From NCBI GenBank assembly GCA_964393535.1, contig CAYMUC010000001.1, positions 35,624 through 99,623 of the forward strand: a stretch of DNA of 64,000 nucleotides. The letters run 5' to 3'. Numbering within the stretch: position 1 is the first letter of the stretch; each line of letters opens with the position of its first letter. The position numbers and the translations under genes are program-made. The notes under the pieces are model-generated. The model was not told where the DNA came from. It searched no databases and was given only the letters and a program-made list of their open reading frames with translations. This document shows positions 17,183-25,323 of this stretch, piece by piece. Origin of the DNA: CAYMUC01 sp964393535 (GTDB taxonomy: Bacteria; Actinomycetota; Acidimicrobiia; Acidimicrobiales; Ilumatobacteraceae).

Positions 17183-18660
17183 CCGACACCGCCGTGACGC
17201 CCTCGACGGCGGGGGTCGAAGTGTCACCCCGCCGGCTGCTACCTCGGCGCCTCAGGCGTTGGAGCCTGCGATCGCGCATCCTGTGGACCTTCGGTATCGG
17301 CACCTTCGTTCTCGCTGCGCTGTTGGCGGTGACCACCTACGGTTTCACCCGGTCGAACCTCGTGGACCAGCGGGACCGAGCCGGTATCAACCAGGCCTAC
17401 GGGAATGCTCGACGCATGGTGTCGGATCTTCGCTCCAACCCGGCGAGTGTGCAGCCACTGCTGGCTCGCCTGGCGACCTCTCGCCCACTGGTGCGCTACC
17501 GCGACGCCTGGACGGCGGGAGATGCCCAGTACGGATCGGACCAGTTACCACCCCAGTTGGCCGACTCGGTGTTGAACAACGCCGAGCCCGCCCGGATGAT
17601 CAGCATCATCGACGGGACCCCCACGCTGGTCATCGGCATTCCACTCCCCGAGGTGGGGGCGGCGTACTTCGAGTTCATCAGTCTCGACGAGGTGCGATCC
17701 ACCCTGCGCAGTGTGGGACTGTCGCTGCTCCTGGCAGGTGGCATCACGACCGCACTGGGCGTCATCCTGGGAAGCGTCGCCGCGCAACGCGCCGTGCGAC
17801 CATTGGTCGATGCCGCCCAGGCGGCACGCACGATCGCCTCGGGGCGTCTCGACACTCGTATCGAGACCACCGACGATCCTGATCTCGGACTGCTGGCCAA
17901 CGCCTTCAACGACATGGCCACCGCACTACAACAACGAGTCGAGCGCGATGCTCGATTCGCGAGCGATGTGTCCCATGAACTGCGGTCGCCACTCATGACG
18001 CTGTCGGCATCGATCCAGGTGCTCGAAAGCCGACGCGACGAGTTGTCCGAGCGAGCGCAGGCAGCGCTCGACCTCCTGGCCGCCGACGTCGTTCGCTTCC
18101 AGGGTTTGGTGGAGGACCTGCTGGAGATCTCGCGCTTCGACGCCGGCGCTGTTCGGCTCCACCTCGAGGTGTTTCCCGTCGCCGAGTTCGTTCGCCAGGC
18201 CGTGGCGGTGTCGAGCCTGCCGGGCACTCCCGTGATCACCAGTCCCGAGGCCGAGGACCTGACCATCCGGGGAGACCGTCGCCGCCTCGCACGGGTGGTG
18301 GCCAACCTCATCGACAACGGCCGAATCCACGGAGGTGGAGACCTTCAGGTGAGCGTCCGCTGGCATCTCGACGCCGACCAAGTGGCCGACGACACCGGCG
18401 GCATGAACCTGGCCGTGCGCATCGCCGTGGACGACCACGGTCCCGGTGTCCCCACCGAGGACCGGGACCTGATCTTCGAACGCTTCTCCCGCGGTGGTTC
18501 GGCGGGTCGACGCGGGAGTTCCGAAGGTGCGGGACTGGGCCTTTCACTGGTCCGGGAGCATGTGAGGCTGCACCGCGGCAAGGTGTGGGTCACCGACCGG
18601 GCCGACGGCGAACCGGGCAGCAGTTTCGTGATCGAACTCCCAGCGGAGCGGCGGTCATGA
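17179..18660 (+). CDS. Sensor histidine kinase, MtrB-like
   Basis: Membrane histidine kinase of 493 residues. Basic N-terminus, TM1 about 33-53, extracytoplasmic sensor region about 55-176, TM2 about 177-200, HAMP domain to about 253, HisKA with phosphoacceptor His266 in DVSHELRSPL, then HATPase with N-box ANLIDNGRIHGG, G1 DHGPGVP, F-box FERFSRG and G2 GAGLGLSLV. GTG 17179 overlaps the regulator stop (GTGA) and its stop overlaps the lipoprotein ATG (ATGA), so all three are coupled. It probably phosphorylates the adjacent regulator. The N-box reads N-x-x-D-N-G, where most kinases have N-x-x-x-N-A. Confidence 0.9.
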   Translation: MTDTAVTPSTAGVEVSPRRLLPRRLRRWSLRSRILWTFGIGTFVLAALLAVTTYGFTRSNLVDQRDRAGINQAYGNARRMVSDLRSNPASVQPLLARLATSRPLVRYRDAWTAGDAQYGSDQLPPQLADSVLNNAEPARMISIIDGTPTLVIGIPLPEVGAAYFEFISLDEVRSTLRSVGLSLLLAGGITTALGVILGSVAAQRAVRPLVDAAQAARTIASGRLDTRIETTDDPDLGLLANAFNDMATALQQRVERDARFASDVSHELRSPLMTLSASIQVLESRRDELSERAQAALDLLAADVVRFQGLVEDLLEISRFDAGAVRLHLEVFPVAEFVRQAVAVSSLPGTPVITSPEAEDLTIRGDRRRLARVVANLIDNGRIHGGGDLQVSVRWHLDADQVADDTGGMNLAVRIAVDDHGPGVPTEDRDLIFERFSRGGSAGRRGSSEGAGLGLSLVREHVRLHRGKVWVTDRADGEPGSSFVIELPAERRS

Positions 18661-19292
18661 GGCAACGGACCCACGCTGCTAGAGGGCGGTTGTCGGCCCT
18701 GGTGCTGGCCGCCGCGATGACGGTGTCGTGTGGGGTGCAACCCGACGATCAGGCAAGAGTGATCGGCGAGAGCGATCGTCGCGACCTGTCGTCGCCCGCT
18801 GCGCTCGACGAGGGCCAGCCGGTGGGCGACACCCGCATCTTCTTGTTGGCCAGCCCCCAGGCCGGAGTGCGCACCCTGCTTCGTGCGGTCACACGTGATG
18901 TGGCACCTGCCCCGGCCAGTGCACTGGAAGCCCTGTTGGCCGGTCCTACCGGCACCGAACAGACCCTTCAGTTACGCTCGGCGATCCCCCAGGGAACGCA
19001 GGTCCTGGCGGCTGCGTTCGTGGCCCCGGGCACGGTCGCCGCCGACCTGTCGGGGGAACTCTTCGAGGCCACCGGTGACGAACTCATCGACGCCATCGCC
19101 CAGATCGTGTTCACGGTCACGACCCTGGACCGGGTCGTACGGGTCCAGATCCTGGTGGAAGGCGAGGCGAAGCAGTTGCCACGTGGCGACGGCCAACTCG
19201 TGGCGGGGCCACTCACGGTGTTCGATTTCCCCGAGCGATTGGCCAGCAGCCAACCTGATTACCCGGCCGTCCCATCACCGCCGGCCGGCTAA
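18657..19292 (+). CDS. GerMN-domain lipoprotein (short LpqB-like)
   Basis: Predicted exported lipoprotein, 211 residues. A signal peptide with basic start and hydrophobic core ends in lipobox MTVSCG, with lipidated Cys at about 22. The mature part is a GerMN-type domain: RIFLLAS, LEALLAGPTGTEQTLQLRSAIPQGTQVLAA, VAADLSGELF and AIAQIVFTVT. Mycobacterial LpqB, which modulates MtrB, has GerMN followed by a beta-propeller; here only the GerMN part exists. The ATG at 18657 overlaps the kinase stop. It likely interacts with the kinase sensor region. Its TAA overlaps the convergent pfk stop by four bases. Confidence 0.8.
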   Translation: MRQRTHAARGRLSALVLAAAMTVSCGVQPDDQARVIGESDRRDLSSPAALDEGQPVGDTRIFLLASPQAGVRTLLRAVTRDVAPAPASALEALLAGPTGTEQTLQLRSAIPQGTQVLAAAFVAPGTVAADLSGELFEATGDELIDAIAQIVFTVTTLDRVVRVQILVEGEAKQLPRGDGQLVAGPLTVFDFPERLASSQPDYPAVPSPPAG

Positions 19293-20323
19293 CCGAAGAA
19301 CACCTCGGCGACATCGTCGTAGAGGTGCAGGTCCAACGTCCGGGTGCGGCCCTCGGCCTCCTGTAGAGGTGCCAACCCGACCCGGTCATGGCGCATCACG
19401 ACCATCTGGCCGAACGCTTCGGCATGGACGGCGTCGATGGCCGCCAACCCGTATCGGGTGGCGAGCATGCGGTCATACGCACCGGGACTTCCGCCTCGGA
19501 GCAGGTGACCGAGCAGTACCACCCGCGTCTCGAAGCCGGTCCGATGCTGGATCTCAGGGGCGATGATCTCGGCGATACCACCCAAGGTCACATGGCCGAA
19601 CCGGTCGACGCTGCGAGGTGGAAGCGCCAAGGTGCCCTCGGCTGGGAGTGCACCCTCGGCCACGACCACGATGGAGGCGTAGCGGCCGCGTGCGTGGCGA
19701 CGTCGCAGCAGTGTGCAGACGTCGTCGAGATCGAAGGGGCGCTCGGGAACGAGGATCGCAGTGGCCCCACCAGCGACACCTGCGAAGGTGGCGATCCAAC
19801 CGGTGTGGCGACCCATGACCTCCACCACCATCACCCGGTCATGGCTCTCGGCCGTCGTGTGCAGGCGGTCGATGGCGTCGGTGGCGGTCTGTACCGCGGT
19901 CATGAAACCGAAGGTCACGTCCGTGCCGGCGATGTCGTTGTCGATGGTCTTGGGTACCCCGATCACCGGCATACCGCACTGGCGGTGCAGCAACGACGCC
20001 ACGGTCAGCGAGCCGTTTCCCCCGATGACCAAGAGCGCGTCGAGGCGATGCCGCGCCAGGGCCTCCATGGCGCGTTCGGGGCCTCCATCGACGTCCAGGG
20101 GGCTGCCTCGTCGCGTGCCCAACAAGGTCCCACCCCGCGGCAGCATGCCCCGCAGCGAGGCCACGCTCAGCGGCATCCATCGATCCTGCAGCACCCCGTC
20201 CCACGAATCGAGGAAGCCGACGAACTCATCGCCATATCGGTTCTCGCCTTTGCGGACGACCGCGCGGATCACGGCATTGAGTCCAGGACAGTCGCCACCG
20301 CCGGTGAGAATTCCGATACGCAC
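19289..20323 (-). CDS. 6-phosphofructokinase (ATP or PPi dependent)
   Basis: Phosphorylates fructose 6-phosphate in glycolysis, 344 residues. N-terminal TGGGDCPGLNAVIR (about 7-20), GGNGSLTVA for the phosphoryl donor site, catalytic PKTIDNDIAGTD, MGRHTGWIA and GHLLRGGSPGAYDR. A Gly after GGN is the ATP-type residue, while Lys in PKTIDND is the PPi-type residue; this mixed G/K pattern occurs in actinobacterial group III enzymes, many ATP dependent, so the donor is unsettled. GTG 20323 is chosen because TAACCT lies seven bases upstream and the glycine-rich motif then sits at the N-terminus. Confidence 0.9.
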   Translation of the reverse strand: MRIGILTGGGDCPGLNAVIRAVVRKGENRYGDEFVGFLDSWDGVLQDRWMPLSVASLRGMLPRGGTLLGTRRGSPLDVDGGPERAMEALARHRLDALLVIGGNGSLTVASLLHRQCGMPVIGVPKTIDNDIAGTDVTFGFMTAVQTATDAIDRLHTTAESHDRVMVVEVMGRHTGWIATFAGVAGGATAILVPERPFDLDDVCTLLRRRHARGRYASIVVVAEGALPAEGTLALPPRSVDRFGHVTLGGIAEIIAPEIQHRTGFETRVVLLGHLLRGGSPGAYDRMLATRYGLAAIDAVHAEAFGQMVVMRHDRVGLAPLQEAEGRTRTLDLHLYDDVAEVFFG

Positions 20324-20330
20324 ACCGCCG

Positions 20331-20336
20331 AGGTTA
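20331..20336 (-). promoter_or_regulatory. -10 element for leaderless pfk mRNA
   Basis: TAACCT on the minus strand, exactly seven bases before GTG 20323, with no Shine-Dalgarno sequence between. It supports the start chosen for the phosphofructokinase over longer in-frame alternatives. Confidence 0.6.
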
Positions 20337-20390
20337 GGAGCAGAACCGGTGGGCGCGGTGGCGCGCACACGGCCGTGCTAGGAACGTCAT

Positions 20391-20744
20391 ATGGCATGGG
20401 ATGCGTCTCGACCGGTGCCCTGGCGGCGCCTTGTGAAGGAATGGGCGATCTACGCCACCATCATGGCCGTGGTGTTCGGCCTCGTACTCAGGTCGACCAC
20501 GGCCCTCGGCTCGGCGATCGGCCTGCTCATGAGCCTGCCGGTGTACCTCGCCTTCGGTGCCGTGCTGGCCAAACTGGGTTACCAACGGCCTTCGCTGCGC
20601 CGCCGCACGACCCCAGGTCCCTCCACGACGACGTCACCGAGGAGCCCGACTGCCAGCAACGCCGTTCGACCGGCACCCACGAGACGAACCTCGACGGGTC
20701 CATCGCAGCACCGTCGACGCACCACCAAGAACCGCCGGCGCTGA
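20391..20744 (+). CDS. Small membrane protein with basic tail, unknown function
   Basis: A 117-residue protein starting MAWDASRPVPWRRLVKEW, with two membrane segments (about 21-36 and 40-60) and a C-terminal Arg/Thr/Ser/Pro-rich tail of about 50 residues that is probably disordered and cytoplasmic. The N-terminal Trp-rich start and paired helices look conserved, but I cannot name a family. A TAGGAA sequence lies six bases before the ATG, a weaker version of the leaderless pattern. Glycerol kinase starts 11 bases after the stop, so the two may be co-transcribed. Confidence 0.65.
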   Translation: MAWDASRPVPWRRLVKEWAIYATIMAVVFGLVLRSTTALGSAIGLLMSLPVYLAFGAVLAKLGYQRPSLRRRTTPGPSTTTSPRSPTASNAVRPAPTRRTSTGPSQHRRRTTKNRRR

Positions 20745-20755
20745 GGTCGTTCTCC

Positions 20756-22252
20756 GTGTCATACGTGATCGCCATCGATGCCGGCACCACCAGTGTGCGG
20801 GCGCGAGCACTGCATCTCGATACCCCGGCACGACGCGAGGGCGTGTGGGCTCAACGGGAACTCACCCAGTTCTTCCCCACCCCGGACTGCGTGGAGCACG
20901 ATGCCGAAGAGATCTGGCGACTGGTCGTGGCCACCGTCGACGAGGTCGTGCAGCGCAGTGGAGGGGAACGACCCGCCGCCATCGGGATCACCAACCAACG
21001 CGAAACCGTGGTGGCCTGGAACCGGACCACGGGTCGACCCTACGGCAGGGCCATCGTGTGGCAGGACCGACGCACGGCGGCCCACTGCGACACCTTGCGC
21101 TCCGATGGTCTCGAACCGTGGATCCGGCAGCGCACCGGTCTGGTCCTCGACCCGTACTTCAGCGGCACCAAGGCGGCCTGGATGATCGGCGAGGGAGGCG
21201 TCCCCGTCGACGACGACCTCGCCATGGGCACCATCGACAGTTGGATCCTGTGGAATCTCACCGGCGGAGCGGTGCTGGCCACGGAACCCTCCAACGCCAG
21301 CCGCACTCTGCTGTTCGACCTGCACACCGGCGACTGGAGTCCCGAACTGGCATCCGTGCTGGGGGTTCCCCTGGCAGCATGGGGCGAGGTGCGACCCTCG
21401 AGCGGTCGCTTCGGGGTGACGGTGGGGAGCACTGGCGTGCCCGACGGTGTTCCCATCTCGGGTATCGCCGGCGACCAACAGGCTGCCCTGTTCGGACAGG
21501 GCTGTTGGGAAGCAGGGATGGCCAAGAACACCTATGGCACGGGGTCGTTCGTGCTCATGAACGTTGGCGATGCCGTGCCCGACGTGGCCGAGGGACTCCT
21601 CACCACCGTGGCCTGGCAGGCACCCGATGGCACCACCACCTACGCACTCGAAGGGTCGGTGTTCTCCAGTGGTTCGGCGATCCAGTGGCTGCGAGACGGC
21701 CTCGGCATCATCGACTCGGCATCCGAGGTGGCCCCCTTGGCCGAGAGTGTGCCGTCCAGTGACGGCGTCATGATCGTCCCTGCGTTCAACGGTCTGGGAA
21801 GCCCGTGGTGGGATCCCTACGCACGGGGCATCGTGGTGGGCCTCACCCGGGGGAGCACTCGGGCTCATCTCGCCCGTGCCGTGGTGGAGGCCATGGCACT
21901 GCAGACCCAGGATGTCTTGGATGCCATGGTGCGCGCCAGTGGTGCGGCCCTGAGAGAGTTGCGCGTGGACGGCGGAGCATCGGTGATGGACCTCCTGCTT
22001 CGACTTCAGGCTTCGCTGTCGCAGGTGCGGGTGCATCGACCCATCGACCTGGAGTCGACGTCGCGCGGTGCCGCCCGCCTGGCAGGCTGGGCCGAAGGCG
22101 TGTGGACCCCCACAGCACCGGCCGACGCGAACGACGACGACGCGACCGTGTTCGCTCCGCGCACGAGCGACGACTTCGCTGCACTGCCGGCGTTACGTGA
22201 GGCCTGGAGTCGAGCGCTCCTGCACTCGCGCTCGTGGGTATCGCCTCACTGA
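20756..22252 (+). CDS. glpK: Glycerol kinase
   Basis: FGGY-family kinase making sn-glycerol 3-phosphate, 498 residues, close to the usual 500. Motifs: AIDAGTTSVRARAL (about 5-18), GITNQRETVVAW and AIVWQDRRT of glycerol kinases, GTIDSWILWNLTGG, GDQQAALFGQGC, NTYGTGSFVLMN, EGSVFSSGSAIQWLRD and the C-terminal DGGASVMDLLLRLQ. GTG 20756 is chosen with GAGG nine bases upstream; a long open extension further upstream is antisense to the phosphofructokinase gene and not coding. The stop overlaps the convergent ACT gene by seven bases. A second FGGY kinase lies at 34417-35862. Confidence 0.94.
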   Translation: MSYVIAIDAGTTSVRARALHLDTPARREGVWAQRELTQFFPTPDCVEHDAEEIWRLVVATVDEVVQRSGGERPAAIGITNQRETVVAWNRTTGRPYGRAIVWQDRRTAAHCDTLRSDGLEPWIRQRTGLVLDPYFSGTKAAWMIGEGGVPVDDDLAMGTIDSWILWNLTGGAVLATEPSNASRTLLFDLHTGDWSPELASVLGVPLAAWGEVRPSSGRFGVTVGSTGVPDGVPISGIAGDQQAALFGQGCWEAGMAKNTYGTGSFVLMNVGDAVPDVAEGLLTTVAWQAPDGTTTYALEGSVFSSGSAIQWLRDGLGIIDSASEVAPLAESVPSSDGVMIVPAFNGLGSPWWDPYARGIVVGLTRGSTRAHLARAVVEAMALQTQDVLDAMVRASGAALRELRVDGGASVMDLLLRLQASLSQVRVHRPIDLESTSRGAARLAGWAEGVWTPTAPADANDDDATVFAPRTSDDFAALPALREAWSRALLHSRSWVSPH

Positions 22253-22890
22253 AGCGGGGAGTCCACTCCCAGCGCGTCCACCACCTGCCCCAACGCCAGC
22301 AGATGCTGACGCTCTCGGGCACGAAAGGGCCAACCACGCCGCTCCACGGCGACGGCCACCTTCGCCCGGCACAACTGGAGCCAGGCCAACTCGGCAGGGC
22401 CGGTCACGATGTCGACACGGTGGTCGAGATGACTCGACCCAGCGAGAAACGCCATCAGCCACTCGATGTCGGGTGGCGTCCCCAGTTGCACGAGAGGGAC
22501 TGACGAGTGGAGGTCCACTGCGACCACCCAGTCACCGCCGGTGAGTGAGAGGACTTGGCCGCACAGAGCCTCGAGGCGGTCACCCACGGGAAGCGACGCA
22601 AGAGTTGCCGCCGCCTCGAGCGCCAGGGTGGCACCGTCGGAGCGGCCGTTGTCGACCACCCGCACATCCTCCACAGCGACGCCGTCCACCTGTGACACCT
22701 CGCTGAGCAGCAACTCCACGACACCATCGTCGGGCAACTGCACCAACACTTCGTCGATCACCTGGCTCGGTCCCCTCTCGAGGATCTCGATGCCCACCAC
22801 GTCGCCACGGACGGCGCCGATCCGACTGGCCACCTGACCCAGGGCACCCGGGCGATCGGGAAGCCACACTCGCATCGCGTACACCGCCAT
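22246..22890 (-). CDS. ACT-domain protein of unknown function
   Basis: A 214-residue protein with an N-terminal ACT domain (about 3-75: MRVWLPDRPGALGQVASRIG, then VVGIEILERG and VIDEVLVQLPDDG) that probably binds an amino acid. The C-terminal 130 residues contain an alpha/beta region with LEALCGQVLSLTGGDWVVAV and no recognised catalytic motif; it may be a GAF-like or regulatory module. Such two-part proteins are common in actinobacteria but uncharacterised. TACCGT lies eight bases before the ATG, so the mRNA is probably leaderless. It converges on glpK with a seven-base overlap. Confidence 0.75.
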   Translation of the reverse strand: MAVYAMRVWLPDRPGALGQVASRIGAVRGDVVGIEILERGPSQVIDEVLVQLPDDGVVELLLSEVSQVDGVAVEDVRVVDNGRSDGATLALEAAATLASLPVGDRLEALCGQVLSLTGGDWVVAVDLHSSVPLVQLGTPPDIEWLMAFLAGSSHLDHRVDIVTGPAELAWLQLCRAKVAVAVERRGWPFRARERQHLLALGQVVDALGVDSPLQ

Positions 22891-22989
22891 GACGATGCAC
22901 GGTAGTGACTTCAGTGCGACGAGACGCGTCTGCTCCGTGACGACAGCGTGAACGAGGGGTCAGCGAAGGTGGTGTGGCACCATGGGCTC

Positions 22990-23508
22990 ATGGCTCGCCA
23001 ACCCCGCGAAGGCTGTATCCACGTGGTGATCGAAATCCCCCGAGGCAGTCGCAACAAGTACGAGATCGACCACGACACCGGAGCGGTCTTCCTCGACCGA
23101 CGCCTGTTCACCGCCACCACGTACCCAGCCGACTACGGGTTCGTTCCCGACACCTTGGCCGGAGATGGCGATCCCCTCGACGCGCTCGTGCTGCTCGAGG
23201 ATCCCACGTTCCCCGGCGTGTGGGTGGAGGCCAAGCCAGTGGGTCTGCTGTGGATGCAGGACGAGGCCGGGCCCGATGCCAAGTTGATCTGCGTTCCCCC
23301 GACCGAGCCACGCTGGCGAGGGGTCGAGGATCTGAAGGACCTTCCCGAGGAATTGCTCGAGGAGATCAAGCACTTCTTCAACGTCTACAAGGCACTGGAA
23401 CCCGACAAGCACTCCACGACGGCGGGTTTCGAAGGGCGCAAGGCGGCCTGGCGTGAGATCGAGACCTCACGGGCCAACTTCGCCGCTCACGCCGGCGAAC
23501 ACGGCTGA
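22990..23508 (+). CDS. ppa: Inorganic pyrophosphatase, family I
   Basis: Soluble Mg-dependent pyrophosphatase, 172 residues. Family motifs: IEIPRGSRNKYEID (about 14-27), TYPADYGFVPDTLAGDGDPLDALVL with the metal-binding D-G-D-P-x-D core, and the C-terminal IKHFFNVYKALEP. It pulls biosynthetic reactions forward by removing PPi. ATG 22990 is preferred over an upstream in-frame GTG because it gives the usual N-terminal length and has CACCAT, a possible weak -10, six bases upstream. The last 42 bases overlap the convergent ROK kinase gene. Confidence 0.93.
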   Translation: MARQPREGCIHVVIEIPRGSRNKYEIDHDTGAVFLDRRLFTATTYPADYGFVPDTLAGDGDPLDALVLLEDPTFPGVWVEAKPVGLLWMQDEAGPDAKLICVPPTEPRWRGVEDLKDLPEELLEEIKHFFNVYKALEPDKHSTTAGFEGRKAAWREIETSRANFAAHAGEHG

Positions 23509-24393
23509 GCCACCCTCGCCCAACAGGGCCGCCCCGAGTGCTCCGGCGCGAGGACCGCATGCTCCGGCCACGATCTCGGCGAGGTCTCGGTGCTCGGCCG
23601 CATACAGGTGCTGCGGATAGGCGGTCGTGATCGGGCCGAGGATCACCGCTGCGGCCTCAGCCAGTCCCCCGCCGATCACGAAGCGTTCCGGATCGATGAC
23701 GTTGGCGAGATTGGCCAGGCCCGCCGCCACCCAACCGGCCCACACCTCCACCACCTCGATGGCCCAGGCCTGACCTTCGAACGCCGCCGTGATCACGTCC
23801 TCGCCGCGGGTCGCGGTGCCCGTGATCACTCGAGCGTGGTCCGCCAGTGCCGACCCCGAGGCGTACCGCTCCCAGCAGCCGCGACGACCACAACCGCACG
23901 CACGACCGTCGGCGACCATCGTCATGTGACCGATCTCTCCGGCGAAGCCGTGGCCTCCTCGTTGGAGGTCCCCACCCATCACCACTCCTCCACCGATACC
24001 GGTTCCAAGCGTCACGAGCACCATGTCGTGAACCCCCCGACCGGCACCGAGATGCCACTCGGCGAGGGCAGCGCACGTGGCGTCGTTGTCCACCGAGACC
24101 GACACCGACGGTCCGAGTCGTTGCTGCAGGAGTGCCGCCACAGGCGCCTCCACCACCCCGGGCAGGTTCGGTGCAGCCCGCAGCACCCCGTGGCGAGTGA
24201 CCAGGCCCGGCAAGCCCACACCAAGGTGCTCGGTACCACCGAGACGATGCACCATGTCGACGATCACCTCGATCAGTGCCTCGACCCCTCGGGGCGTGGG
24301 CACCTTCATCTCGTCGAGGAGTGCGCCATCATCGCTCACGACCACGCCCAGGCACTTGGTGCCCCCGACGTCGATGCCGATGCGGCGTGTCAC
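23467..24393 (-). CDS. ROK-family glucokinase-like protein (copy 2)
   Basis: ATP-dependent sugar kinase of the ROK family, 308 residues. GIDVGGTKCLGVVV (about 5-18), LPGLVTRHGVLRAAPNLPGV, catalytic DNDATCAALAEWHLGAGRG, TLGTGIGGGVVMGG, GEIGHM and zinc-binding CGCGRRGCWERYASG are all present; the GEIGH and PNLPG motifs are typical of actinobacterial glucokinases. Its ATG overlaps the stop of the SRPBCC gene region (ATGA with 24390), so it is the last gene of the queG-pimB chain. The 3' end overlaps the pyrophosphatase gene by 42 bases on the other strand. Confidence 0.9.
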   Translation of the reverse strand: MTRRIGIDVGGTKCLGVVVSDDGALLDEMKVPTPRGVEALIEVIVDMVHRLGGTEHLGVGLPGLVTRHGVLRAAPNLPGVVEAPVAALLQQRLGPSVSVSVDNDATCAALAEWHLGAGRGVHDMVLVTLGTGIGGGVVMGGDLQRGGHGFAGEIGHMTMVADGRACGCGRRGCWERYASGSALADHARVITGTATRGEDVITAAFEGQAWAIEVVEVWAGWVAAGLANLANVIDPERFVIGGGLAEAAAVILGPITTAYPQHLYAAEHRDLAEIVAGACGPRAGALGAALLGEGGSAVFAGVSGEVGP

Positions 24394-24824
24394 GACTCGG
24401 CGCGAACGGCGAGTTCTTTCAGGGTGTTGAGGATGCGTACCTCGGCGCGTCGCTTCACGAACCCGGGGAGTGGCACGACCAACTCGATGGCCAGGTCATA
24501 CGTCACCTCGGTACGGCCGTCCCCCAGATCACGGAAGGTGTAGGCGCCGTCGATGGCCTTGGTGATGTCACCGCGCACCATGTGCCAGGACAACCGATGC
24601 GGAGCGTCGGTGTAGTCGTAGGCCAGTGTGTAGTGGGTGGATCGACCGAGGGCCGACACTCGAAACTCGACCTCGGTGGCACGCCCGTGTTCGTCGCGTT
24701 GACGCACCGTGGCCTGCTCGATGTCACGTGCCCACTCGGGGTAGTGCTCGAACGCCGTGGCTTCGGCGAAGCAACGCTCCAACGATGCGGCAATGGTGGT
24801 GATCTGCGAGGCCGTCTCAGCCAT
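24390..24824 (-). CDS. SRPBCC-family (START-like) protein
   Basis: A 144-residue protein of the SRPBCC / polyketide cyclase-dehydrase superfamily: ERCFAEATAFEHYPEWARDIEQATV near the N-terminus, a central beta-sheet, and a C-terminal helix PGFVKRRAEVRILNTLKELAVRAE. Such proteins bind hydrophobic ligands in a deep cavity; the ligand here is unknown. In mycobacteria similar single-domain proteins lie next to pimB-type genes, as here. ATG 24824 is chosen (eight-base overlap with the upstream membrane-protein gene); ATG 24833 is possible. The stop overlaps the ROK kinase ATG. Confidence 0.82.
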   Translation of the reverse strand: MAETASQITTIAASLERCFAEATAFEHYPEWARDIEQATVRQRDEHGRATEVEFRVSALGRSTHYTLAYDYTDAPHRLSWHMVRGDITKAIDGAYTFRDLGDGRTEVTYDLAIELVVPLPGFVKRRAEVRILNTLKELAVRAES

Positions 24825-25323
24825 GGGAGGCATTCTGCTCCATCTCGGGGTCAGTGGGGGGGACCGGTGGTGTTGTACCTGCTCGCGGGATGAATCTGCC
24901 GTGGCGCGCAGCGAGCAGTCCGTTCAACCCCAGTCCCAACATGGGCACCAAGATGCCGAAGGCCAGGGTGGATCCGGGACTGCCATCGGTGTTGGGACGG
25001 GCCAGTGCCGTGGCCAGCGACACAGTGCATTGGACCGCAAGTGCCAACCACATGGGGCGCCGTTGCGCGGCGGGCACCACATCGTGGGTGAGGAAGTAGA
25101 TCTGTGCAACGGCGATCTGGTCCACGCGACTGCGCTGCACAGCGCTCCAGTAGCCCCACAGGAACACCCATACCCCGACGGCGAAGAGCGCCAACGACAC
25201 GACCACACCCTGGACACGCCACGGTGTGGTGAACACGACCGCTGCAATCACCGCACTGACGGTGAAGATCGCCGTGGCGATCAGGTTCAGGCGGACGATC
25301 GCCGAGCCAGGCATCGCTCTCAT
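24817..25323 (-). CDS. Four-helix membrane protein of unknown function
   Basis: A 168-residue integral membrane protein with four predicted membrane segments (about 12-31, 37-56, 89-106 and 121-139) and a Pro/Thr-rich C-terminal tail. No known family recognised. It is inserted between the pimB-like gene and the SRPBCC gene, overlapping the former by four bases (ATGA) and the latter by eight, so expression is coupled to mannosyltransferase production. A role in envelope lipid metabolism is only an inference from context. Confidence 0.72.
   Translation of the reverse strand: MRAMPGSAIVRLNLIATAIFTVSAVIAAVVFTTPWRVQGVVVSLALFAVGVWVFLWGYWSAVQRSRVDQIAVAQIYFLTHDVVPAAQRRPMWLALAVQCTVSLATALARPNTDGSPGSTLAFGILVPMLGLGLNGLLAARHGRFIPRAGTTPPVPPTDPEMEQNASHG

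Noticed and set aside
19388..20755. N-terminal extension of glycerol kinase
   Set aside because: Antisense to phosphofructokinase and overlapping the small membrane-protein gene in another frame; the kinase domain starts at 20756.
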